A stretch of DNA of 64,000 nt from JBBTQZ01 sp964489135 (GCA_964489135.1 CAZAXK010000002.1:1-64000); one strand, 5' to 3'; shown: positions 33,223-42,715, counted from the stretch's first letter. The notes: generated from the letters alone by a model not told the origin. Numbers and translations are program-made.

Positions 33223-34056
33223 TTAAATTATCTCGTCCTTATTGAGAATTTCTCTAATCGCTTTATTATGATCAAGTTTGCTACCACCCGCTTTCACAAA
33301 CTCGAACATATCTTTAAGAAATCCGGTCATATCAGCATTGGTGATTTCGATTGCAACCTCGTCATGCCAGTTAATAATAAGGGTTGTGGTCTTAAAAATC
33401 CAAATCTCTGCATCATGATTAAAAAATTTATCCGGAAATATTGTGTAATCTGCCATGCGACCTTCCAAACTCTGAACAGCATCGGCGTGTTTTTTGGGGT
33501 TGGCTTTTATTTCTTCTCTGTAATCAGTATAGGCACTTTTATTGAGCATGCCGTCAACAATGATGTTGTTTTTCTTTATAGCCTCATTGAACTCAACCAA
33601 TTGTTTTGGGGAAATCTTCTCAATGAGTTCATTCCAAGATCGATGATGCTGGATAGCTCGTATCCTTTCGTTTTTATTTTCTGCCGCAATTCTTTCATAA
33701 GCGGGTATGATCTCTTTGGTACCTACATGGATAATAAATTCATCTCCCTTTGAGATTTTTATTTTTGCTCCCTTTTTATCTTTATTCGCGATCTCAATCT
33801 CTTCGAGAGTACTTTTGATTTTTTGCGACAAGCCCTCTAGAGAAATCGCGTGATAGGTTCTCCTTTTGCCAACTATAGTACATTTTACCAAACCATTATT
33901 TACCAGATTTTTTAGAACGTGGTTGATGCCGGTACGAGAAATACCACTCTCCCGCGCTATGTTCTGCACACTCTTGGGACTATGGAGAATGTTTAACACA
34001 GCGGTCTCCGTACTAGTAAGATTAAATATTTTGAATGGTTTACCATGCCAATCCAT
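33223..34056 (-). CDS. TrmB-like winged-helix transcriptional regulator
   Basis: 277 aa. N-terminal winged HTH (about 13-72, LTSTETAVLNILHSPKS ... SRTGINHVLKNLVNNGLV). The C-terminal half contains HHRSWNELIE and a Trp/His-rich ending typical of the TrmB-family effector domain, which in archaea and some bacteria senses sugars or amino acids. It is divergent from an SBP gene across a 167-bp A/T-rich spacer, and adjacent to livF, so it likely controls this transporter. Effector unknown. Confidence 0.8.
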   Translation of the reverse strand: MDWHGKPFKIFNLTSTETAVLNILHSPKSVQNIARESGISRTGINHVLKNLVNNGLVKCTIVGKRRTYHAISLEGLSQKIKSTLEEIEIANKDKKGAKIKISKGDEFIIHVGTKEIIPAYERIAAENKNERIRAIQHHRSWNELIEKISPKQLVEFNEAIKKNNIIVDGMLNKSAYTDYREEIKANPKKHADAVQSLEGRMADYTIFPDKFFNHDAEIWIFKTTTLIINWHDEVAIEITNADMTGFLKDMFEFVKAGGSKLDHNKAIREILNKDEII

Positions 34057-34223
34057 ATGCTAATACTATAATATAACTAAAAAATAGTCAAATTCATATG
34101 CTGATATCACCTTATTTTCTAAGTATATTTTCAGCATTGGCCTAATTATTTCATTTGACATTATAAAATTTAGATTGTTCGGTATAATTACTTTTAATTT
34201 AATAGTTATTGCTCAAATAAATA
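34057..34223. promoter_or_regulatory. A/T-rich divergent control region with repeats
   Basis: Two direct repeats CATATGCTAATA (34055-34066) and CATATGCTGATA (34098-34109), with CAGCAT in reverse further down. A TATAAT (34183-34188) and TTGACA (34155-34160) serve the SBP gene at 34224; their spacing is 22 bp, so the -35 may be different. These repeats are candidate operators for the TrmB-like protein. Confidence 0.45.
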
Positions 34224-35342
34224 ATGCATAAACTCAAAACTCCCGTTTTAATTAGCGTGATATTAATAACAATAATCGGCGCTGTTTATCTTGGGGAAGA
34301 TAAGAATGAAAACACAGAAGGCCTGAGGATCGGTACAATCATGTCTCTTACCGGAGATTTTGGTGCAGTTGGCGAAAATACCCTAAAAGGTATACGAGTG
34401 GCACAAGAGGTTTATAAAGAAAAAACAGGAAACCATGTAGACATCGTCGTTGAAGATGATGGTGGCGATGGAGCAAAGGGTTTGAGTGCATATCGCAAAC
34501 TTATTACTCAAGATCATGTCCAAGGTCTCATCAACTTTTTCACTACCACAATGGATTCTATTTATGAACCATCAAAGAAAGCTGGCTTTCCCATAATGAT
34601 GGTCGCATTTCAAGCGAACAATGTCGGAGACGATCATGTATTTCAGATGACCGGCGGAAATGCCAATGTCTGGGATAGATTTTCGGCCTACATAAAAAGT
34701 GCTGGGTTCAATGAATCGAAAGTGGTTGTTGTCCACTCTACCGATGCGGCACAAGAGTCTTTTGCCAAAATGTTTGTTGCCGAATATGGTAAACCGGTAA
34801 GCACAATCGTTGCTTCGTCCGACAAAAATACCTTACGAACTGACGCGACAAAAATTGCTGCCCTTAAACCAAACCTGATTGTCATTATTATGACTCCGGA
34901 AAATGGAGCAATCCTTACCAAGGAACTTTTACCCCTCATCAATCCATCAACGCAACTTGTTTATGACATCCAACTTACCACAGGAACAACCTTCTACGAG
35001 GATCAGCTAGGAGGTAGTCTTTCGAAAATCAAAGGGGCAATTGCCTTAGGAATGGAAGGCGATCCTACCTCTTCTGCATATAAGGAGTTCTATGACGCAT
35101 TCAAGAAAGTGTATCCGAATGAAGAGCCAGGATTCCTGGCCGACTATGGATATGACACATTCTTGACCTACGTAAATACATACAATAGCGATAATTCTAA
35201 GTGGATAGAGAATCTCGAAAAGATTGACGCTAAAGGCGCAAGTGGCGATATCGTATTCGATAAGAATGGTATTCGTTTCCCCCCGCTTGTCATCAAGGAA
35301 GTGGTCGATGGTAAGTTGCAGACAATTTCGAGACTTCCCTAA
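34224..35342 (+). CDS. LivK-type substrate-binding protein 1
   Basis: 372 aa periplasmic-binding-protein type 1 fold. N-terminal membrane anchor (about 7-22) and the family start RIGTIMSLTGDFGAVGENTLKG. No lipobox cysteine, so it is anchored by the helix. Transcribed opposite to the rest of the cluster and possibly controlled by the adjacent regulator. Ligand unknown. Confidence 0.88.
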   Translation: MHKLKTPVLISVILITIIGAVYLGEDKNENTEGLRIGTIMSLTGDFGAVGENTLKGIRVAQEVYKEKTGNHVDIVVEDDGGDGAKGLSAYRKLITQDHVQGLINFFTTTMDSIYEPSKKAGFPIMMVAFQANNVGDDHVFQMTGGNANVWDRFSAYIKSAGFNESKVVVVHSTDAAQESFAKMFVAEYGKPVSTIVASSDKNTLRTDATKIAALKPNLIVIIMTPENGAILTKELLPLINPSTQLVYDIQLTTGTTFYEDQLGGSLSKIKGAIALGMEGDPTSSAYKEFYDAFKKVYPNEEPGFLADYGYDTFLTYVNTYNSDNSKWIENLEKIDAKGASGDIVFDKNGIRFPPLVIKEVVDGKLQTISRLP

Positions 35343-35348
35343 GATAAT

Positions 35349-36446
35349 TTATTCCGCCTTGATGTAGGCGCCATTCTTGAGAGTCCAGAGCTCGAGAGCA
35401 AAGGTCACCGATCGGTCGCTTTGGTAGCCGAATCCTTGGATTGCTGGGTTAGCGTATTTGTAATCCATTGCCTGAGAGACAAATTTCTTCGAGTCGAAGT
35501 TTGGAGATCGCATTATGCCAAGCACCGCTTTGGTAATGTCGTAGCCCAAAGCAGAAACATAATCTTCCGGATCCTTGCCATACTTCGTCTTATACTTTGC
35601 GGTAAAATCGGAGCTAAATTTGTTCGGCGCAATACCGGGAGCAAAAGTGCCCTCGATCGAAGCTCCGAAATCCTTCACGGCCTGCATGTTGAGATCGACG
35701 AAGGTGATCCTCATCCCTTTATAACCCCTTTCCTTGAGGATTTTCATAAGGGTGAACGCTTGCGAAGTATCACCACTTGCCATGAATACCGCATCGGCTT
35801 TGGCTGCGATCACTTTGTCCGCTTGAGTTTTGAGGTCTCTGCTTTCGAAAGGGACGAGCTCATTGACCGCGACCGAGTATCCCCCATCCTTGGCCAAAGC
35901 CACCATTCCGTCGCGAGAATTGATGCCGAAGTCATCATTGGTATTTACCAAAGCGACTGTTTTAACACCTTGCTTCTTGATTTGCGGTAAGACCGTCTTC
36001 AACTGATCAAGAGCACCGGGGTATCCACAAAATACATTGTCCAAGTCTTTGAACTGGTCGGAACAGTAAGAGGCAGAAAAGATGGTAACACCTTTGGCCT
36101 TGGCCATTGGGGCGACGGCGACGACCTCATCCGGCACATAAAGACCGACGAGCACATCTACCTTATCAACCTCCAAAAGCTTTTTGGCTGCACTTACTCC
36201 GTCGACAGTGTCGGTATGGTCGTCTTCTATGATAAAGGTTACCTTGCTCGGATCGAATTCTGATTTGACAAGCTCTACACCTTGCAGAAGCTTTTCTCCC
36301 GATACTGCGACACTACCACTCAAAGGCAGGATCACCCCAACCTTTATCGGTCCAGTTTTCTCCTGCTGTTTGGGTTGCTTTGCTAGCCATACTGCCCCAA
36401 GAACCACAATTATTGCTACCACAAGCCATACCAATTTATTTTTCAT
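35349..36446 (-). CDS. LivK-type substrate-binding protein 2
   Basis: 365 aa from the ATG at 36446, chosen because MKNKLVWLVVAIIVV starts the anchor used by related genes at 40-44 kb. The PBP1 core begins IKVGVILPLSGSVAVSGEKLLQG. The ligand pocket contains Ser/Gly/Asp-rich loops. Its SBP group differs in length and sequence from the tandem five. Confidence 0.88.
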   Translation of the reverse strand: MKNKLVWLVVAIIVVLGAVWLAKQPKQQEKTGPIKVGVILPLSGSVAVSGEKLLQGVELVKSEFDPSKVTFIIEDDHTDTVDGVSAAKKLLEVDKVDVLVGLYVPDEVVAVAPMAKAKGVTIFSASYCSDQFKDLDNVFCGYPGALDQLKTVLPQIKKQGVKTVALVNTNDDFGINSRDGMVALAKDGGYSVAVNELVPFESRDLKTQADKVIAAKADAVFMASGDTSQAFTLMKILKERGYKGMRITFVDLNMQAVKDFGASIEGTFAPGIAPNKFSSDFTAKYKTKYGKDPEDYVSALGYDITKAVLGIMRSPNFDSKKFVSQAMDYKYANPAIQGFGYQSDRSVTFALELWTLKNGAYIKAE

Positions 36447-36523
36447 TATATTTATAGGTTTTGTTAATGCCTCAATACTAACAAACCAAGCCGATATGTA
36501 AATGGAAGTGCTATAGTTAGACA

Positions 36524-37315
36524 ATGATAAATTTAGAGGGCCTCTTAGCCAAACTAAAGCAAAAAGACGAGGTAGATGCAGTTTTGCTTACCGGTTCGCA
36601 AGGGCGCGGAGAGCACAAAGAGTATAGCGACATAGACCTGCTTATAATACTGAGAGAAAACACCGAACACATTTTTAGTCTGTATCAAATCATCGATAAC
36701 AAGCCGGCAGATATATTCTTTTCCGACATTGATGCGCTCCGAAAAATTGCCGAGCAAGACACGCTACCAGCAAACACTATGGAAGCTGCGTTCATAGACT
36801 GGCTCAAGGAAGGACGGGTGGAATTTGATAAGTCAGGTACTCTTTCTGCACTCCAAGCCAAAGTGGATGAATTAAAAAAGAAAGCAAGAGTTCCAGAACC
36901 CGAGATGCGAAAGTTTGAATCGCTCATAAACCACGGCTACCTAACCAACAAAAGATACTACGCTTCGAAACAGCCCGAATACCTAGAAGCGTTGGAAGTA
37001 AAGATGCTTGCCGATATAAACAACATCTTGGTGGGTTATTTTGAGTTCAGAAATATCCCATGGAGAGGAGAAAAGAGGATGATCAAATACCTGAAGGAAA
37101 CTGATCCAGAATTCTACTCGCTCTTCTTCACCTTTATCCGGACCGGTAATAATATTGATGAGAAATTCACAATTTATGAAAAACTTATAAGCAAGGTGTT
37201 CTTCGGCGATTATAGACTCTGGACCAAAGATACAATTAGCCCAAGCATCAAGGGACCGATGGAAGAAGAAAAAAGATTCTCCCTAATTGAGTATTGGGCG
37301 AAATTAATCGGATAA
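36524..37315 (+). CDS. Nucleotidyltransferase-domain protein
   Basis: 263 aa. The N-terminal pol-beta-type core shows GSQGRG...SDIDLLIIL (about 21-45), with the Gly-Ser and double Asp motif. The C-terminal half is helical and partly resembles aminoglycoside/lincosamide adenylyltransferases. It is on the opposite strand inside the transporter cluster. A TATAGT box lies close to the ATG. Its link to the transporter is unclear; the usual alternative is a resistance or toxin-antitoxin-like enzyme. Confidence 0.75.
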   Translation: MINLEGLLAKLKQKDEVDAVLLTGSQGRGEHKEYSDIDLLIILRENTEHIFSLYQIIDNKPADIFFSDIDALRKIAEQDTLPANTMEAAFIDWLKEGRVEFDKSGTLSALQAKVDELKKKARVPEPEMRKFESLINHGYLTNKRYYASKQPEYLEALEVKMLADINNILVGYFEFRNIPWRGEKRMIKYLKETDPEFYSLFFTFIRTGNNIDEKFTIYEKLISKVFFGDYRLWTKDTISPSIKGPMEEEKRFSLIEYWAKLIG

Positions 37316-37325
37316 ATAGTTTATT

Positions 37326-37366
37326 AAAAGAGAAAGGCTCGGAGCGCCTGCACGCATTTCCGAGCC
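37326..37366 (-). terminator. Rho-independent terminator of the 28-codon ORF transcript
   Basis: GGCTCGGA (37336-37343) and TCCGAGCC (37359-37366) form a perfect 8-bp stem, followed by TTTCTCTTTT on the minus strand. Confidence 0.75.
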
Positions 37367-37373
37367 CTCTGCC

Positions 37374-37460
37374 CTACCCCTTCTTCGGGGGTGGGGACTT
37401 TTTTGAGGTCCTGGTCGGGACTAACCGACCGAGCCCTCCCCTAGAGCCAAACTGGCCCAT
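37374..37460 (-). CDS. Small ORF with strong promoter, Shine-Dalgarno and terminator (28 aa)
   Basis: ATG at 37460, TAG at 37374-37376. A GGAGG lies 6 nt before the ATG and a TATAAT box just before that. The peptide (MGQFGSRGGLGRLVPTRTSK...) is basic and Gly/Pro-rich. The whole 180-bp unit is self-contained between livG and the nucleotidyltransferase gene. It might instead be an RNA, since its interior is also highly structured. Confidence 0.4.
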   Translation of the reverse strand: MGQFGSRGGLGRLVPTRTSKKSPPPKKG

Positions 37461-37477
37461 AATGCACCTCCGTGGTT

Positions 37478-37507
37478 ATTATAACACGATATTGTGCTTT
37501 TAGTAAA
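37478..37507 (-). promoter_or_regulatory. Promoter of the small ORF at 37374-37460
   Basis: TATAAT (complement of 37478-37483) and a TTTACT -35-like box 18 bp upstream (complement of 37502-37507). Confidence 0.5.
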
Positions 37508-37534
37508 TGATAAAAAATCAGGGATAAGGGATGG

Positions 37535-38287
37535 TTATTCCCCGAGGTACGCCTCCACGACGTCCTTGCGGGCGAGGACTTCGGCAGGAGCTCCTTCGGC
37601 CAAGAGTCGGCCGGCGTCGAGGACGTAGAGGTGGTCGCAGAGCTCGCGGATGAGGTCCATATTGTGCTCAACGAGAATTATGGTTTTGCCCTGGTCGCGA
37701 AGTTCTTTAATAACCGAGCTCACGATCTTGACCATCTCAGGGAAGAGTCCGGCAAACGGCTCGTCGAAGAAGAATATTTCAGCCCCACCGGTCGGCGAAT
37801 GCACCATGGCAAGTACCCGAGCAATCTCGAGGAGTTTGCGCTGACCGTAGGAAAGGCCGGAGGCGAGCTCGTTCTTCTTACCCGCAAGACCAACTCGAGT
37901 GAGCACCTCCTCGGCCTTTTCGAGATGAAAGGCCTTGTGCTTTTCAAAAAAAGCGCCGCCCACATTCCTCTCCGTAAGCACAACTAAAATATTGTCCAAA
38001 ACGGTCATCTGCTCGAAAAGGCGCACGTCTTGGAACGTCCGCGTCATTTCGTACTCGGGCACTTCCCAACGCATAATTTTCGCTAGAGCCGTCTTCTCCC
38101 CCACCAATATACGCCCTCCGTCCACCTTATGAAGACCGGTGATCGTATTGATGAGTGTCGATTTCCCACTACCATTCGGGCCAATGAGCCCCGTTATCTT
38201 CCCCTGCTCAAACCGCACGCTCAAACCATCGACGGCCTTTACTCCGTCAAAATGCTTTTCTAAATTTTTGGTCGCAAGTGTGGACAT
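37535..38287 (-). CDS. livG: Branched-chain amino acid ABC transporter ATPase LivG
   Basis: 250 aa. Walker A IGPNGSGKS, signature LSYGQRKLLEIA (LivG-type LSYGQ rather than LSGGQ), Walker B FFDEPFAGLFPEM, H-loop in VEHNMDLI. Ends the minus-strand cluster livH-livM-five SBPs-livG. More GC-rich than the SBPs in front of it. Confidence 0.94.
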   Translation of the reverse strand: MSTLATKNLEKHFDGVKAVDGLSVRFEQGKITGLIGPNGSGKSTLINTITGLHKVDGGRILVGEKTALAKIMRWEVPEYEMTRTFQDVRLFEQMTVLDNILVVLTERNVGGAFFEKHKAFHLEKAEEVLTRVGLAGKKNELASGLSYGQRKLLEIARVLAMVHSPTGGAEIFFFDEPFAGLFPEMVKIVSSVIKELRDQGKTIILVEHNMDLIRELCDHLYVLDAGRLLAEGAPAEVLARKDVVEAYLGE

Positions 38288-38291
38288 ATTT

Positions 38292-39377
38292 TTATCTTAT
38301 TACTTTTCCATCCTGAACTTTCCCAAAATACACATTCGGAACTCTCAAGCCAGTGTTATCGAATTTTAGCTCCCCGTCAGCCCCAATAAATTTTGCCATA
38401 TTCATATTAGCAATCCATTTGGACGAATCGGAATCATATGTATTCGCTAGCAACATAAATGCGTTATAACCCATGTCTGAACCAAATGGAGCGTCAATTT
38501 TATACTTAGCTTTGAAAACCCGCTTGAACTCCTCAGTAAAATCATTCTTAGACATCGATATTATACTTCCATTTATTTTGTCCATATCAGAAGCGAGAAT
38601 GTTTTTATAATCTGACAAACCTGATTCGAAGCTGTTATCAAAAGCAAATTTTGGAGGATTTTCGCCAACAATTTTTAGTATTTCTTTGACCATAATTGCA
38701 CAATCTTTTGGCACTCCGAAGAAAACCACCACGTCTGGCTTGGAATTCACAATGGCCAATGCTTGAGACCTTAGCGTACCAACATCGTTTCCAATATCAT
38801 ATTTAGTAACATCCCCACCCCACCCATCGATGAATCCGGAGTAAAAATTCTGGTAAACTGGAGTGTTGTTGCTTACTACTGCGAGTGGTTTTTTGTATCC
38901 TAACTTCCTTAGCTCCTGCCCCAAACCTCTTTGCACCGGAACCGCAGCCGGAAGAACTTGAAAGATGTTGTCATCCTCAGCTGGTTTACTTTGCTCAAAA
39001 CCTAGTGCTACGGGTTTGCCCTCTTTGTGCACCAAATCATACACTGCATCAATAGTGAATGAAGAGAGGATGGCATACGCATCTACATTATTGGTACTAC
39101 TGATCTTCTTGTATGCAGAAAGACCTTTGACAGCATTAAAGCTGTCGTCTTCAATAATAGGGCGGAACTTTAAATCATGAGAAGCGTTCCACTCTTCTAG
39201 TGCAAGGTTAAAACCTTTTATGTAGCCCTCACCAGCCGAAGCGTATTCACCTGTCGTACCTGCTATCACTCCCAATTTTATAAGTTTGTCAGCCTGGGGC
39301 GCCTGCCTCTTATTTAGCACAAAATATCCCCCGATCAGGACCGCTCCGATTATTAAGATTGCAATTACTTTTTTCAT
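38292..39377 (-). CDS. LivK-type substrate-binding protein 3
   Basis: 361 aa. Membrane anchor MKKVIAILIIGAVLIGGYF, then IKLGVIAGTTGEYASAGEGY. Its anchor region is about 90% identical at DNA level over about 75 bp to that of SBP 4. PBP1 fold, no lipobox. 4-bp spacing to livG. Confidence 0.9.
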   Translation of the reverse strand: MKKVIAILIIGAVLIGGYFVLNKRQAPQADKLIKLGVIAGTTGEYASAGEGYIKGFNLALEEWNASHDLKFRPIIEDDSFNAVKGLSAYKKISSTNNVDAYAILSSFTIDAVYDLVHKEGKPVALGFEQSKPAEDDNIFQVLPAAVPVQRGLGQELRKLGYKKPLAVVSNNTPVYQNFYSGFIDGWGGDVTKYDIGNDVGTLRSQALAIVNSKPDVVVFFGVPKDCAIMVKEILKIVGENPPKFAFDNSFESGLSDYKNILASDMDKINGSIISMSKNDFTEEFKRVFKAKYKIDAPFGSDMGYNAFMLLANTYDSDSSKWIANMNMAKFIGADGELKFDNTGLRVPNVYFGKVQDGKVIR

Positions 39378-39378
39378 T

Positions 39379-40479
39379 TTATTGTTCTACTTCTACAAAT
39401 TCTCCATCTGTTACTTTGTAGAGGTGTTCGAGTTTTTCTGAATACTGCTTGCCTTCAAAATTAATTTTTCGGTCTAGTCCTTGAATATTAACTTTGCGCA
39501 TTGCCTCAGAAACAGAAACGCCTTCTTTTTTGCTGATTCGAACAGCTTCTAGAAGAGTTCTTACCCCATCATACCCAAATGATACGAAAGTGATATCTGA
39601 TGTCTCGCTGCCAAATTGAGCTTGATATTTAGCCTCAAGATCTTTTGTATTATTTGCATACAAGTTTGTGAAGTACAAATTTTCTGCATCCTTCCCCGCT
39701 TGAGCAACTTCATCAGAAGAAATACTATCTCCAGTCATAAGCACAGCATTTATTCCGAGTTCTCGTGTCTGTCTCACAAATGGAGAAATCGTACTTGGCA
39801 GAAATGGGAAATATATTCCATCTACTCCGGCTGATTTGATTTTGGCGAGAGTTGTACGAAAATCTTTTTGCGTGGGAAGTATTTTTTCACTTACAACCAC
39901 AGAACCTCCGAGCTCTTTGAACTTTCTCTCAAATGCACTCGCAATAAGAGAGGACCACTCATCTTCCTGAGCAATAACCGCGATCTTGGCCAGCTTCAAA
40001 TTATTCTTTGCATAATTGGCCATTTTATATCCAGACCCTTCAGTGGAGAATCCTATTGTAAATATGTTAGAACCTGCCGATTTTATATAATCATTGCTAT
40101 CCCAGACAGCAACAAGTGGAATCCCAGAAGAAGTAAATATAGGAGCCACCGGCTTTACCTCTTGGACAGTAGCTGTGATGACGCCTTGAACCTTGTCTGT
40201 TCCTACCAATTTGCTTGCTGCATTTATACTTCCAACTGCGGTAGAACGATCATCTTCGACAATATATTCTATATTTATTCCTTCTTGCTTGGCTTCCTCG
40301 ACAGCAATCAAAGCACCTTTATTTATTGCCTCGCCAAAAATAGCAAAGTCACCACTCATTGGGAGTATCGCGCCAATCCTAATTGGCGACGCATCCTTCG
40401 GTCCCTGCCTCTTATTCAGCACAAAGTACCCCCCGATCAGGACCGCTCCGATTATTAAGATTGCAATTGCTTTTTTCAT
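39379..40479 (-). CDS. LivK-type substrate-binding protein 4
   Basis: 366 aa. Anchor MKKAIAILIIGAVLIGGYFV, then IRIGAILPMSGDFAIFGEAINKG. The 5' end is nearly identical to SBP 3. Ends ...EVEQ, like its neighbours. It starts inside the stop of SBP 5 (4-bp ATGA overlap). Confidence 0.9.
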   Translation of the reverse strand: MKKAIAILIIGAVLIGGYFVLNKRQGPKDASPIRIGAILPMSGDFAIFGEAINKGALIAVEEAKQEGINIEYIVEDDRSTAVGSINAASKLVGTDKVQGVITATVQEVKPVAPIFTSSGIPLVAVWDSNDYIKSAGSNIFTIGFSTEGSGYKMANYAKNNLKLAKIAVIAQEDEWSSLIASAFERKFKELGGSVVVSEKILPTQKDFRTTLAKIKSAGVDGIYFPFLPSTISPFVRQTRELGINAVLMTGDSISSDEVAQAGKDAENLYFTNLYANNTKDLEAKYQAQFGSETSDITFVSFGYDGVRTLLEAVRISKKEGVSVSEAMRKVNIQGLDRKINFEGKQYSEKLEHLYKVTDGEFVEVEQ

Positions 40480-41600
40480 TTATTTAGTGGAACGATAACA
40501 CCATTCTTAACTTGGCTGACTTGATACTGCTTGGCTTGAGTCACCACACCGCCAATGGAATCAAAAGTTACTTCACCAAAAGAAACACTGCTAAATGAAT
40601 GTGAATTCATATAAGCAACCGGATTCGTTTGGCCATTTTTTAGGACATCAGCCATAATCATAATTGTATCGTAGGCCGTAGATGCCGAAAGTACCGGAGC
40701 AACAGAATATACTTTTTTGTATTTACTAACAAATCCCTGTGAGGATGGCGAATTTTCGACAAACGTAATTCCTTCGAGATATTGCTTGTAATCGTTATCC
40801 CCCTCAACAAATTGTCTTACAATATCATTCGAATATGCAGAAACATTCGGGATTATTAGTGTATGGTCTTTCAGGAAACCAGTAGCCATTTTTTCGTCAT
40901 ATACGCCGAAAACCACCGCGTCCCCGCCATTTGATTTTATTTTTGTAAATGTGGTCTTGAAATCAGATACACCGGAATTAACCAGATCCGTAGAAATTAT
41001 TTCCATCCCCTCGCCGTTGACAGCCTTCTTAAAAAACTCAATGAATTCGGTGTAGTAAGGGTCATTTTGAAAAACGAGAGCAATTTTTGACTTTCCTTGT
41101 TGTTTTATCGTCTTTGCCAGCCCATCTGTAAGAGAGTCAACCCGATACCAGACAGAATATACGTTCTTAATGGGTGCACCCTGTTGCACAGCGGTAATAC
41201 TTGCAGAGGGGCTGATCATTAATATGTTCTTATCTTTCACTACCCCTTGCGCCCCCGGGTAACTGTCGAGCCATGTCGGCCCCACAATGTAAGAAATTCC
41301 GTCGAAGCTTACAAGTTTTTGGACAGCAGAAAGAGAATCTTTGGAAGAGCTTTTTGTATCCTCGAATACTATTTCGATTGGTCTACCATTAATTCCTCCC
41401 TTTGAATTAACTTCATTTACAGCAAGATTGATTCCATTCCTTTCTGCCTCACCCCAAGTCGACGCGTCACCAGTGAGTGCCAAAGCTGCGCCTATTTTAA
41501 TCGGAGTGTTATCCGTAATCTTCGGTGTTCGTGATCTAAAAATGCCGACACCGACAACCACCACCACCGCAACCACAAGCCAAATGATTTTGTTTTTCAT
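40476..41600 (-). CDS. LivK-type substrate-binding protein 5
   Basis: 374 aa. Anchor MKNKIIWLVVAVVVVVGVGI, then IKIGAALALTGDASTWGEAERNG. The PBP1 fold shows the typical VQKLVSFDGISYIVGPTW region. No cysteine at the lipobox position. Confidence 0.9.
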   Translation of the reverse strand: MKNKIIWLVVAVVVVVGVGIFRSRTPKITDNTPIKIGAALALTGDASTWGEAERNGINLAVNEVNSKGGINGRPIEIVFEDTKSSSKDSLSAVQKLVSFDGISYIVGPTWLDSYPGAQGVVKDKNILMISPSASITAVQQGAPIKNVYSVWYRVDSLTDGLAKTIKQQGKSKIALVFQNDPYYTEFIEFFKKAVNGEGMEIISTDLVNSGVSDFKTTFTKIKSNGGDAVVFGVYDEKMATGFLKDHTLIIPNVSAYSNDIVRQFVEGDNDYKQYLEGITFVENSPSSQGFVSKYKKVYSVAPVLSASTAYDTIMIMADVLKNGQTNPVAYMNSHSFSSVSFGEVTFDSIGGVVTQAKQYQVSQVKNGVIVPLNK

Positions 41601-41601
41601 A

Positions 41602-42714
41602 TTATTGTTCTAAGTTTACAAATTTGCCCCCTTTTACAATTTTGAATATAGTCGGTTTAGAAGAAAAACCATTTTCATCAATACTGATTGATCCACTTAC
41701 CCCGTTATATCCGACGATTTTATGCAGATTATCCATCATACAATCCGTGTCCTCGCCACATTTTTTAAAAACTTCAAACTCAAGTTTCAAAGCGTCATAG
41801 GCATTAGAGGCGAAAACATCTGGGTCGATATTGTATTTTCTGTTAAAACTTGATTTGAAAGCTGAAAAATTTTGACTCAAGATCATTGGATCAGCCGATG
41901 ATATGATAAAACCTTCGGCCGCCTCTCCGGCTACGCTTAAGACAATGGGGTCTTCGTTCTGGTAGTTACCAACCAAAGGCGCATCTATACCCATATCTTT
42001 TGATTGTTTAATAATTGTCCCCAGCGCACCAGTCAGCTGAGTGACAAAAATAACATCTGGCTTTGAGTTCTTCACTTTTATCAGGTGTGATCTAAAATCT
42101 GTAGTTTCTAGTGATGTCATTTCGTCGGCCACTATCTGCCCACCCGACTCTACAATTCGTTCCCCGATATATTTGCGATAATCTTTTCCAAATTGAGTAT
42201 TGTAAAAAATAAACGCAACTTTTTTTGCCTTTAACTTGTTAATCGCAAACTCCGCTAGAGTGTTGGCATTATCTTCAACTGAAAAATTAGGTGAGAAATA
42301 ATATTTTTTACCCAAAAGATCACTTACATTTGCAGCCACCCCGACATTGATCACCTTGTTTGGTTCAGTTATTTCCATAGAGGGCACGAGACCTATTGCA
42401 CAAAACTGGTTGACTATTTTCAGTTGATCTACATTTACCAACTTTTGCACAGCTGATGTAATATCTTTAGGGAGGCATGCGTCTTCGTATACAATCTCGA
42501 CATTCATCCCACTGTTCTCGCTTTCAATTTGTTCTTTAGCAAGGTCAAAACCTTTTTTAATATTTTCTCCAATCGAGGCGTAGTTCCCCGTGAGAGGAAC
42601 TGCCGCCCCTACTCTTAGTGTGCTACTCTTCGGGTTTGAGTTTTTATTGCGTAGGGCAAAAACTCCCCCAACCACCACCACCGCAACAACAAGCCAAATA
42701 ATTTTGTTTTTCAT
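41602..42714 (-). CDS. LivK-type substrate-binding protein 6
   Basis: 370 aa. Anchor MKNKIIWLVVAVVVVGGVFA, then LRVGAAVPLTGNYASIGENIKKG. It has cysteines ACLPKD and CAIGLV that fit the conserved disulfide of LivK, and a pair KKCGEDTDC further on. Ends ...NLEQ before the next gene (1-bp gap). Confidence 0.9.
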   Translation of the reverse strand: MKNKIIWLVVAVVVVGGVFALRNKNSNPKSSTLRVGAAVPLTGNYASIGENIKKGFDLAKEQIESENSGMNVEIVYEDACLPKDITSAVQKLVNVDQLKIVNQFCAIGLVPSMEITEPNKVINVGVAANVSDLLGKKYYFSPNFSVEDNANTLAEFAINKLKAKKVAFIFYNTQFGKDYRKYIGERIVESGGQIVADEMTSLETTDFRSHLIKVKNSKPDVIFVTQLTGALGTIIKQSKDMGIDAPLVGNYQNEDPIVLSVAGEAAEGFIISSADPMILSQNFSAFKSSFNRKYNIDPDVFASNAYDALKLEFEVFKKCGEDTDCMMDNLHKIVGYNGVSGSISIDENGFSSKPTIFKIVKGGKFVNLEQ

Positions 42715-42715
42715 A

